From: Bacillota bacterium
Lineage (GTDB): Bacteria > Bacillota > Clostridia > Christensenellales > CAG-138
Length of the DNA stretch: 17,939 bases
Direction: 5' to 3'
Assembly (NCBI GenBank): GCA_023395595.1
Contig: JAEWYO010000047.1
Location: forward strand, 1-17,939
A program made the position numbers and the translations under genes. Positions within the stretch are counted from its first letter, which is position 1, and every line of letters starts with the position of its first letter. Below are positions 7,018 to 13,723 of the stretch, one piece after another. The notes below the pieces were generated by a model. The model searched no databases. It saw only the letters and a list, made by a program, of their open reading frames with translations, and was not told the DNA's origin.

Positions 7018-9486
7018 TTACCGCATTGCAACTTTCTCGATCTCTTTGAGCCAAGACCAGAAGGTGGTAATGTCCGGTGTGATCGTATCGGTGTTGATAC
7101 GCTCTGCGGAGAAGACCGTGCTGTTCTGGCGCTGATAGGCCGGAATTTCAACCGCCCAGTCAGCGATGAGGTCGAGCGCCTGGCGATAGATCGCCTTGCG
7201 GTATGCCTGATCGTCGCTCTTACGGGCATCGACAATCAGCTGATCCAAGGTCGCGTCGTCAATGTGGTAGTGGTTGGAGTCAGAGCCGCCTCTACCAATG
7301 ATACCGGAGCTGTGATAGACCTGATACATATCCGGATCAATGGTTGCCTGCCATGCTGCGCACCAGATCTCCTGGGAGCCTGCGTCGAGCATATCCCAGA
7401 GGACGGAGGTGTCGGTGAGGTCGTTGATCTTGAGTTCAAAACCAATGGTGGCAAGCGCCGCGGATGCGTCCGTCAGAACCGCAAACGAGGGGTGGTTGCC
7501 CGTGCCGTCGCCGCCGATGACCGCTTCATAGCTCAGCTTTGCGCCCTCGGGTGCCGCTGTGAGTTTACCGGTCGCTTCGTCATAGGTGTAGCCGGCAGCC
7601 ACGAAATAGCCAACAGCTGCTTTGATCGCTGCGGCATATTTCTCATCCGCCGTCATGGAAGAGGTATAGATCGGGTTGCCTTCTACATCGGTGGAGAAGG
7701 CGACCTTGTATCCCTCGTCGGTCGGCTGCGGAGCCGCCCAAGAGGTGTTGGAGATCGGGTAGTTGATGACGGAGGCAGCTTCGCCGTAGTAGCTGTCATA
7801 CGCCGCGTCGCGATAGACCGCCAGAACGGTTGCAATCGCTTTGCGCAGATCCTTGGACTGCTGGCTCGCCGGATCGGAACCAACAAGGATCGTATCCGCG
7901 TTCATGCCGATATAGCCGTAGCCAAGATAGGCAACCTTCGCGGTAGCAATCTTATCGCCAGAAACTTCGCCGTTGGAGTTGTAGCCTGCGATTTCTTCGT
8001 AGTTCTTCTTGGAGCCGTTGACATCGCCGACATCGACGGTACCGGAAGCAACACCGGCAACGATTTCGGAATCGACGGTCTCTTTGAACTGCACGAACTT
8101 CGTGGCAGGTTCGCCTTTGAAGTAGTTCTCGTTGGCTTCAAAGTAAACCACGCGGTTCTCATACTTCACGAACTTGTAGGCACCGGCACCCATCGGCTGG
8201 GTGGTCTTCGCCTGCACGATCGAGAGGTCGTTGAACGGATGGCCAAACATGTTCTTTTCGTAGTCATACTGCGCGGCATCACCATAGTAATGCATCGGTG
8301 TGACATACAAGCCGCAGATGGAGTAAACCGCAGGCGCTTCATAGCCGTTGGTCTTGACTTCTACGGTGTACTGGTCAAGCTTCTTGATGCCGGAAATGTT
8401 CGGCACGCCGCCTGCCATCGCCGGGTCTTTGGAACCCTGCTCGGAGATAAAGGCCGCCTTCACGGTGCCCAGAACGTCGGTGGTATCCACGTTGCCGCCG
8501 TTCTCCGTCGTCCAGTAGGCAGCGGAGTCACCGCCGTAGATGGCGTATGCTTCGTTATAAACATCATCGATGGTGGGCATCGCTTTGGTGAGGTCATAGA
8601 CCGTGCCCGTGCCGTTGCCGGTCAGGGTGCCGTCATCGTTCACTTTCGCGAAGTTCCACATGCCCATGGCATATGCATAGTACATATCTGCCGTGACGTC
8701 TGCTGCTGTCTTGTCTTTGAACACGCTGGGAACATTGTCATCGGTAAGGTAGTTGCCGATGACATAATCGACAATGCCCTGAAGGTCGGCTTTCCATTCC
8801 GCGGTGATTGCATCCCACAGAGCGGTCTGCTGTTCCTGCGTCCACGCATCGGTGGAAGCCCAAACATGATCCGCGCCTGCCGCAAGAATGGTGTCAAACA
8901 GTGCGTCATACTTGGTGTAGATTTCATCGGAGGTCTGCGTCTGATAATTCTTCAGACCAACGATTTTATAGGAGCTGAGTGTGGTGGAGCCGACATAGGA
9001 CGGGTCGGCATACACATAGTACGTGAAGATGATATCATCCGCCGTTGCTTCCACGCCGTCGGAGAACTTGATGCCCTCTTTGAGCTTGATGGTGTAGGTG
9101 GTGGTATCTGTCGCTTCGTCATATTTGACGGCGATGTCGCAGGGTCCTGTATAGGTGTAGTCCGTTCCATTGTACGGAATCGTCTCGCCTTCGATGGCTT
9201 TGTAGACGATGCCGCCCACGCGATCCGTGGTCATCATCGGGAGTTGGGTCATCTCCTGGACGTTGGTGTCCATGACCGTGTCGGAAAAGAACGGGGAAAA
9301 CTTCTCAGAGAACTCGCCCTCCGCAACCACGAGCGGAACCGAGTTAACCTCTGCTGTCGCTGCCGGGGCTTGGGTCGCCTCGGTGGCTTCGGGCGTGGTC
9401 GTCTTCGGCTGGCAAGCCGTCAGAACGCCGAGGCACATGATGAGTGCCAACAACGCCGCCAGGACTTTGCTGCTTCTTTTGTTCAT
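7018..9486 (-). CDS. oppA: Oligopeptide-binding lipoprotein, SBP_bac_5 family, enlarged
   Basis: This is the extracytoplasmic peptide receptor of the ABC importer. The signal peptide ends in a lipobox LTAC with Cys25 as the lipidated residue, followed by a Thr/Pro/Ala-rich linker to about residue 50. The family motif KEGIKFSDGVEATADDIIFT is at 136-155. At 822 residues it is far longer than the usual 520-600. The excess lies mostly between about 180 and 360, where an Asp/Trp/Tyr-rich segment (LAAGADHVWASTDAWTQEQQ and onward) interrupts the first lobe before the canonical GIKKLDQYTVEVKTN strand at 366-380. The second half (PMGAGAYKFVKYENR, then IDPDMYQVYHSSG) is conventional. An AAGGAGG site lies seven bases before the ATG. 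It heads the operon. The true ligand is not evident; peptides are the default for the family. Confidence 0.93.
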   Translation of the reverse strand: MNKRSSKVLAALLALIMCLGVLTACQPKTTTPEATEATQAPAATAEVNSVPLVVAEGEFSEKFSPFFSDTVMDTNVQEMTQLPMMTTDRVGGIVYKAIEGETIPYNGTDYTYTGPCDIAVKYDEATDTTTYTIKLKEGIKFSDGVEATADDIIFTYYVYADPSYVGSTTLSSYKIVGLKNYQTQTSDEIYTKYDALFDTILAAGADHVWASTDAWTQEQQTALWDAITAEWKADLQGIVDYVIGNYLTDDNVPSVFKDKTAADVTADMYYAYAMGMWNFAKVNDDGTLTGNGTGTVYDLTKAMPTIDDVYNEAYAIYGGDSAAYWTTENGGNVDTTDVLGTVKAAFISEQGSKDPAMAGGVPNISGIKKLDQYTVEVKTNGYEAPAVYSICGLYVTPMHYYGDAAQYDYEKNMFGHPFNDLSIVQAKTTQPMGAGAYKFVKYENRVVYFEANENYFKGEPATKFVQFKETVDSEIVAGVASGTVDVGDVNGSKKNYEEIAGYNSNGEVSGDKIATAKVAYLGYGYIGMNADTILVGSDPASQQSKDLRKAIATVLAVYRDAAYDSYYGEAASVINYPISNTSWAAPQPTDEGYKVAFSTDVEGNPIYTSSMTADEKYAAAIKAAVGYFVAAGYTYDEATGKLTAAPEGAKLSYEAVIGGDGTGNHPSFAVLTDASAALATIGFELKINDLTDTSVLWDMLDAGSQEIWCAAWQATIDPDMYQVYHSSGIIGRGGSDSNHYHIDDATLDQLIVDARKSDDQAYRKAIYRQALDLIADWAVEIPAYQRQNSTVFSAERINTDTITPDITTFWSWLKEIEKVAMR
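8407..8949 (-). other. Insertion of ~180 residues in the OppA first lobe
   Basis: This span encodes OppA residues about 180-360. SBP_bac_5 proteins normally pass within a few tens of residues from the DGVEATADDIIFT motif to a strand of the form DQYTVEVK, but here about 180 residues intervene. The segment looks mostly helical, rich in Asp, Ala, Trp and Tyr, and has no cysteines or transmembrane character. The boundaries are estimated by eye. Confidence 0.55.
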
Positions 9487-9490
9487 CGTA

Positions 9491-9500
9491 CTTCCTCCTT
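9491..9500 (-). promoter_or_regulatory. Strong ribosome binding site of oppA
   Basis: On the minus strand AAGGAGGAAG contains the full AAGGAGG anti-16S complement, seven bases before the oppA ATG. It fixes the start at 9486 and predicts high expression of the binding protein. Confidence 0.85.
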
Positions 9501-9553
9501 AGTTTATTTATGGGTGTTGCATAAAAAACGAGATAGCCGATTAGTAGCTATTA

Positions 9554-10117
9554 TCATATATCATATCGGACACGCTTGGCTTCGTCAATGGCAATCGCCC
9601 CAAATAGTGCATGACATTGCCGAAATGCTAAAAATATACAGCCGCCGCAGAGAGCACTCTCCAAAATTACGAGCCATTGACGCCCGTTGTCCGCACCGCC
9701 AAAGAGCAGGAAGGCAAGAAGCCCCAGCAGCAACAGCCCGCACAAAACGAGTGCCGTAAGTAAAATCCCCTTTTGCTGAACCAGATTCTTGTCATATTCC
9801 GCAAACTCCATCGGGCGGTTTTGGAACACCAGCAGCGCCGCGCGCGCAAGGCCCAAGCCCAGCGGAAGCATCAACCCGACATATGGAAGCACAACATAGG
9901 CAGGTGTTGGCATCCCGCCGCCGCCGAGCGCCGGAGAGCCAGAGAACCCGACTGCAACAAACAGCGCCAGCGCAAACAGCAACGAGAGCGCATAGATCGC
10001 CTTACGCTGGTTCAGCGCGGCCTGCTCGAGCGTGAAGCGATAGTGCTTTCCTTTGTATCGTACCGTACTGCCGATGCGTTCATAGTCGTCTGCATAAGCC
10101 CGCGTGCGCTGAAACAT
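9554..10117 (-). CDS. Hypothetical four-helix membrane protein
   Basis: I do not recognise this 187-residue protein. It has an N-terminal cytoplasmic-looking stretch (TRAYADDYERIGSTVRYKGK) and then four hydrophobic segments at about 40-59, 72-97, 117-139 and 148-166. A Gly-rich loop (ALGGGGMP) lies between the first two, and a charged loop (NRPMEFAEYDKNLVQQK) lies between helices two and three. The C-terminus DEAKRVRYDI is hydrophilic. I chose the ATG at 10117 because AGGAGAG lies just upstream; an earlier in-frame start at 10186 would add 23 residues without a good site. It is transcribed in the same direction as opp, 67 bases upstream of oppA, so read-through into the transporter genes is possible. 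No function can be assigned. Confidence 0.75.
   Translation of the reverse strand: MFQRTRAYADDYERIGSTVRYKGKHYRFTLEQAALNQRKAIYALSLLFALALFVAVGFSGSPALGGGGMPTPAYVVLPYVGLMLPLGLGLARAALLVFQNRPMEFAEYDKNLVQQKGILLTALVLCGLLLLGLLAFLLFGGADNGRQWLVILESALCGGCIFLAFRQCHALFGAIAIDEAKRVRYDI
9560..9588 (-). promoter_or_regulatory. Probable opp operon promoter, inside the 3' end of the upstream gene
   Basis: On the minus strand TTGACG (9588-9583), a 17-base spacer and TATGAT (9565-9560) match the housekeeping promoter consensus at five of six bases in each box. The elements fall in the last codons of the upstream membrane-protein gene (ending RVRYDI), so some of the match may be coding coincidence. Transcription would start near 9553, giving an oppA leader of about 67 bases. 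Confidence 0.55.
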
Positions 10118-10348
10118 GTTTTCTCTCCTCTGCTCTGTTCGTTCCGGCGCAAATGACACCGTAAACAATGAATAAATTGAATGCAATTGTCTGTTTGTAT
10201 TCGTCGTATAGAAACATATGATGCGGGCATCCTGTGTTGATTATATCCGGCATATGCAGAAAAAGGAAGGAAACGCATCAAAATATATCCTATATTCATT
10301 GCATGGTAACAATTTGTCTGTTTGCCTGCGCCGCGGCGAGCAGGCCTC

Positions 10349-10363
10349 TGCGTGCTGCACGCA
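10349..10363. repeat. Perfect palindrome just upstream of the plus-strand operon promoter
   Basis: TGCGTGC and GCACGCA are exact inverted arms around a single T. The dyad ends seven bases before the proposed -35 box, a common place for an activator or repressor site. The GC-rich dyad GCCTGC/GCAGGC directly precedes it. The regulator is unknown. Confidence 0.4.
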
Positions 10364-10369
10364 TTCACA

Positions 10370-10398
10370 TTGTGTTTTCGGTGTGCGCTTGATATACT
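10370..10398 (+). promoter_or_regulatory. Candidate promoter of the GNAT-GH127-MFS operon
   Basis: TTGTGT (10370-10375), a 17-base spacer and TATACT (10393-10398). The -10 box matches five of six consensus bases; the -35 box keeps the TTG core but is otherwise weak, as expected for a regulated promoter. Transcription would begin near 10405, about 70 bases before the first gene. Confidence 0.42.
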
Positions 10399-10475
10399 GC
10401 CTACAGACTTTCTTTTTAATGTTCCACATCTTGTATTGAACTACGTTCATCCATCGCTACACGGAGGGCAGACAC

Positions 10476-11615
10476 ATGCGGGTCATCGCGGTTGAAACCA
10501 GACGGCAGATGCGCGAGTTTGTTCGCGTACCACAGGCGATTTTTGGCGCGCACCCCTGCTATGTGCCGCCCATCTGGCTGGATGAGGCGCAGGCGTATAC
10601 CAAAAAAGCGAATCCGATCCTGCGCAATTCCGATTTTGTGCTGTTTCTGGCGCTGGATGAGGCGGGTAAAACCATCGGACGGACGATTGCGTATATCGAT
10701 CATACATTTAACGCGTTTTATCGCACCAAGATCGGTTTCTTTGGCGCGTTTGAATGCATTGACGATGCCAATGCCGCCGCGCTGCTGGTTTCCGCCGCGG
10801 AGCAGTGGCTCGCCGCGCGCGGGATGGAGACAATTCGCGGGCCGATTCACCCGGTTGCTGAGAATTGGGGTTTTGTGCTGGAGGGGTATGACACACCGCC
10901 GGTCTATCTGTCCCCTTGGAATCCGCCATATTATCACGCATTTTTCACCTCGTCCGGCTATGAAAAAGCCAAGGATTTGCTGGTGTATGAGGCGGACATG
11001 GCAAAGGGATATGTGTTGCCGCAGCGGCATGAAGCATTTGCCGAACGGTTTCTTGCGCGGTATCCGGGCATCACGATCCGGCGGCTGAACATGAAGCATC
11101 TGCGGGAGGACGCCCGCGCCATTTGGGAAATCTCAAACACGGCGCTGGCGGACAACTGGGGCTATGTGCCGCTGGAGCTGTCCGTAATGGAGGATATGCT
11201 CAAGAAACTCCGGCTCATCGTCGATCCCGACGCGGTTTGGATGGTAGAGCACGAGGGCACGCCGGTCGGTTTTTGCCTCGGTTTTCCGGATAATAACATC
11301 CTGCTCAAGCGCATCGGCGGCAATCTACTGCCGTTTGGCTGGGCGCGGCTGCTGCTCGGAGTCAAGAAACTGCGCGACTATCGCCTCTTTGGTCTCGCGG
11401 TCGATCCCGCTTGGCACAAGCGCGCGCTGGACGCGCTGATGTACATCCACCTCTATCAAAATCTGCGCAAAAAGAACATCCGCATGGAGGCAAACTACAT
11501 ACTGGAGGACAATCTACATATTAAGAATGCGCTAGAGCGGCTGGGTATGGAGAAGATTAAGACGTATCGGATTTATGAGAAATCTTTGCTGAATGCGTCG
11601 ATAAAAATCAATTGA
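10476..11615 (+). CDS. GNAT-fold acetyltransferase-like protein
   Basis: This 379-residue protein belongs to a widespread family of about 370-380 residues annotated as GNAT-family or N-acetyltransferase-like, whose substrate is unknown. The recognisable family signatures are IGRTIAYIDHTFN (67-79), KIGFFGAFECID (85-96), RGPIHP (121-126), and LEGYDTPPV followed by NPPYY (135-153). The second half (TPVGFCLGFPDNN, then LFGLAVDPAWHKRALDALM) looks like a second GNAT-type lobe near the acetyl-CoA site. There is no signal peptide. GGAGG lies shortly before the ATG. The gene ends 26 bases before the GH127 start and shares its transcript, so acetylation or deacetylation of a sugar-related compound is conceivable, but that is inference. 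Confidence 0.82.
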   Translation: MRVIAVETRRQMREFVRVPQAIFGAHPCYVPPIWLDEAQAYTKKANPILRNSDFVLFLALDEAGKTIGRTIAYIDHTFNAFYRTKIGFFGAFECIDDANAAALLVSAAEQWLAARGMETIRGPIHPVAENWGFVLEGYDTPPVYLSPWNPPYYHAFFTSSGYEKAKDLLVYEADMAKGYVLPQRHEAFAERFLARYPGITIRRLNMKHLREDARAIWEISNTALADNWGYVPLELSVMEDMLKKLRLIVDPDAVWMVEHEGTPVGFCLGFPDNNILLKRIGGNLLPFGWARLLLGVKKLRDYRLFGLAVDPAWHKRALDALMYIHLYQNLRKKNIRMEANYILEDNLHIKNALERLGMEKIKTYRIYEKSLLNASIKIN

Positions 11616-11641
11616 AAATCACTTCGACTAAGGGTATCAAT

Positions 11642-13723
11642 ATGCTAAAAAGACTACCTTCCCCCTTCCCCCTAACCCCCGCCCCCCTTGGCAGCGTGTC
11701 CCCGCGCGGCTGGCTTAGGCGTGAGTTCACCGTGCAGAAAAACGGGTTGACGGGGCACATCGACGAGATTTGGGAAGACCTTGGCAAACAATCCGGCTGG
11801 CTCGGCGGTGCGGGCGAAAACTGGGAGCGCGGGCCGTACTATCTCGACGGGTTGATTCCGCTGGCCTATGCGCTGGACGATGACGCGCTCAAAGCCAAGG
11901 CACAGCCGTGGATCGAATGGATGCTCAACAGCCAGCGCGCCGACGGCTTCTTTGGTCCGCATGATAACCTCGACTGGTGGCCGCGCATGGTCGCGCTCAA
12001 GGTGCTCACACAATACGCAGAAGCGACTCACGACCCGCGCGTAGTGCCGTTTCTGGATCGATTCTTTCGCTATCAACTGCGCGAGTTGCCCAATCAACCG
12101 CTTTCCATGTGGGCAGCGGCGCGCGGGCAGGAGCAACTTTTGCCCATGCTCTGGCTTTATCGCAAAACGGGCGAACCCTATCTACCCGAGCTCGCGCAAC
12201 TTCTGCGGGAGCAGAGCTATGATTGGGGTGTGTTTTTTACACACTTCCCATACGAAAAAACGACGCACGCGTACTTGAACCGCCCGCTGTTTCTGGCAGT
12301 GAAGCGGATCACACTGATACAGGACTGGACGGCAAAGCGGCTCAAGCAAGCCCGCCTCCGGCAGGGCAAACCGATCATCCCACCAAAACCGAAGACGAAG
12401 GAACAGATCGAGAAAGGCAACGCCTCGCCTTTTTTGCAAGCGTTCCACAAAACGCATTCGGTCAATCTCGCGATGGCGCTCAAGATGCCCGCGCTGGACG
12501 CGTTCTTTGGCGGCGATACGGCGGGTTTTACGGCGGCAAAGGCTGGGCTGCACGCCATCGATCGCTATCACGGGCTGGCCAGCGGGTTGTTTTCCGGCGA
12601 CGAGCACCTCAACGGGCGCTCTCCCGCCGTCGGTGCGGAGCTTTGTCTCGCCGCCGAGCTGCTCTTCTCCCTGCAAACACTGCTCGCCGCAACGGGCGAT
12701 GCACTGTATGCCGAGCGGATCGAACAGATCGCCTTCAACGCCTGGCCTGCGACGTTTACCGCGGACATGTGTGCGCACCAATATGTGCAGCAGGTGAACC
12801 AAATCGAAGGCTCCCGCAAGAAGCGCGGCTGGTATGATGCATACGAGGAGGCAAATCTCTTCGGGCTTGCGCCGAACTTCGGCTGCTGCGCGGCAAACAT
12901 GCACCAGGGCTGGCCGAAGCTGCTAGGTGCACTTGTCATGTCAAACACGGAAGGCATCACACTGCCCGTCTACGCACCCTGCGCGGCGGTGGTGGATTTC
13001 GGCGGCACGCAGGTTCGGCTCACCGAGGAGACCAACTATCCCTTTATAGGAGAGATTCGCGTCTCAATCGATCAAATTGAAAACGAATCGCACACGCTTG
13101 ATTTTTCTCTGCGGCTGCGGCTGCCAATCTGGGCAGAATCGTTCGCGTTGTACTATAATGGAGAGCAGATCGTTCTTACTCCAGAAAGCGGTTATCTGGT
13201 TCTGACCAAAACATTCTCTGCAAGCGACCAGATCCAGCTATCGCTCCCGCTCACGCTCCGCCTCCAGCCGGAAGCGGCTGGTGGTGTGACGATTCACTAC
13301 GGCGCGCTGCTACTTGCTCTACCGCTTGCCGCAGAGACGCGGATTGTGCGCGGAACCCCACCGTCTGCGGACTACGAATTTCTACCGTGTGAAGACTGGC
13401 GATATGGCATCTGCCCGACCGCGCTCTCGCGTGCAATCGTCACAGCACGCGAACCGGGCGCGCTGCCATTTGACACGGTTCAGCCGCCGCTTGCGGTTTC
13501 GCTCCCGCTTGCGCCCGCGCCGCACTGGAAAGAACGGCAAAACAGCGCGGGAGACGTGCCCGCACCGTATTCAACAGACGAGAAATCTCTCGTCACCAAA
13601 ACACTGATTCCTTATGGCTGCACGCAGCTTCGCATTGCCCAATTTCCCATCGCAACTATTCCAATAATCGCACCAACTTCAACAATCGCACCAAACGCAA
13701 CAATCGAGGAGGAACACGCATGA
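11642..13723 (+). CDS. GH127-type beta-L-arabinofuranosidase (DUF1680 family)
   Basis: This glycoside hydrolase is expected to cleave beta-L-arabinofuranosides or related sugars with a cysteine nucleophile beside a zinc ion. It has 693 residues and an (alpha/alpha) barrel first. The zinc and catalytic set known from HypBA1 is visible: an E-x-C motif in GAELCLAAEL (Glu333, Cys335) and the paired cysteines of NFGCCAANMHQGW (Cys415, Cys416). The glutamate in SGDEHL (321) is a candidate acid/base. There is no signal peptide, so it acts in the cytoplasm. A Lys/Pro-rich insert lies at about 230-262. I chose the ATG at 11642 over the TTG at 11612 because it fits the family start and has AAGGG upstream, although the site is weak. 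The first codons are extremely C-rich. The stop overlaps the MFS start by four bases. Exact substrate is uncertain. Confidence 0.87.
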   Translation: MLKRLPSPFPLTPAPLGSVSPRGWLRREFTVQKNGLTGHIDEIWEDLGKQSGWLGGAGENWERGPYYLDGLIPLAYALDDDALKAKAQPWIEWMLNSQRADGFFGPHDNLDWWPRMVALKVLTQYAEATHDPRVVPFLDRFFRYQLRELPNQPLSMWAAARGQEQLLPMLWLYRKTGEPYLPELAQLLREQSYDWGVFFTHFPYEKTTHAYLNRPLFLAVKRITLIQDWTAKRLKQARLRQGKPIIPPKPKTKEQIEKGNASPFLQAFHKTHSVNLAMALKMPALDAFFGGDTAGFTAAKAGLHAIDRYHGLASGLFSGDEHLNGRSPAVGAELCLAAELLFSLQTLLAATGDALYAERIEQIAFNAWPATFTADMCAHQYVQQVNQIEGSRKKRGWYDAYEEANLFGLAPNFGCCAANMHQGWPKLLGALVMSNTEGITLPVYAPCAAVVDFGGTQVRLTEETNYPFIGEIRVSIDQIENESHTLDFSLRLRLPIWAESFALYYNGEQIVLTPESGYLVLTKTFSASDQIQLSLPLTLRLQPEAAGGVTIHYGALLLALPLAAETRIVRGTPPSADYEFLPCEDWRYGICPTALSRAIVTAREPGALPFDTVQPPLAVSLPLAPAPHWKERQNSAGDVPAPYSTDEKSLVTKTLIPYGCTQLRIAQFPIATIPIIAPTSTIAPNATIEEEHA
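11661..11687 (-). other. Strong G-quadruplex motif at the GH127 start
   Basis: On the minus strand there are four uninterrupted G-runs of 6, 5, 5 and 5 separated by loops of 1, 3 and 2 bases. It lies 20-46 bases inside the GH127 coding region, on the template strand, where it encodes the Pro/Leu-rich N-terminus. The plus strand is the matching i-motif-type C-tract. Tracts this long with loops this short form very stable quadruplexes in general. Confidence 0.8.
13666..13710 (+). repeat. 18-bp tandem repeat at the 3' end of the GH127 gene
   Basis: AATCGCACCAA recurs at 13666 and 13684, and a third truncated copy, AATCGAGGA, follows at 13702, each exactly 18 bases apart. It encodes a degenerate six-residue repeat (IIAPTS, TIAPNA, TIEEEH). 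The third copy runs into the AGGAGG ribosome binding site of the next gene. Confidence 0.7.
13707..13712 (+). promoter_or_regulatory. Ribosome binding site of the MFS gene
   Basis: AGGAGG lies seven bases before the ATG at 13720, inside the last codons of the GH127 gene. It supports the ATGA overlap start and translational coupling. Confidence 0.85.

Larger units (their letters stand above)
10118..10475. promoter_or_regulatory. Divergent intergenic region (358 bp)
   Basis: This gap separates the minus-strand membrane protein from the plus-strand GNAT-GH127-MFS operon and holds no credible gene. For the minus strand, a perfect TATAAT lies at 10245-10240 without a convincing -35 box. For the plus strand, a promoter candidate lies at 10370-10398. 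The 11-base word TTGTCTGTTTG occurs twice (10187-10197 and 10314-10324). Two adjacent dyads follow: GCCTGC/GCAGGC at 10324-10345 and TGCGTGC-T-GCACGCA at 10349-10363. No confident catabolite-repression or LacI-type operator was found. Confidence 0.6.

Noticed and set aside
9522..9551. A weak terminator-like hairpin (ATAGC/GCTAT then CTCGTTTTTT) between the membrane protein and oppA
   Set aside because: The stem is only five base pairs with a nine-base loop. It could be a weak attenuator, but the evidence is too thin to call.
7000..9759. A 919-codon plus-strand open frame antisense to oppA
   Set aside because: It mirrors the oppA coding region, whose codon bias avoids the Leu and Ser codons that would create stops on the other strand. 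It has no recognisable domain and its composition looks like a codon shadow, while oppA has a lipobox, family motifs and a strong ribosome binding site.
10266..10281. A catabolite-repression-like site around GGAAACGCATCAA
   Set aside because: It has several mismatches to the consensus at conserved outer positions, so it is likely chance.
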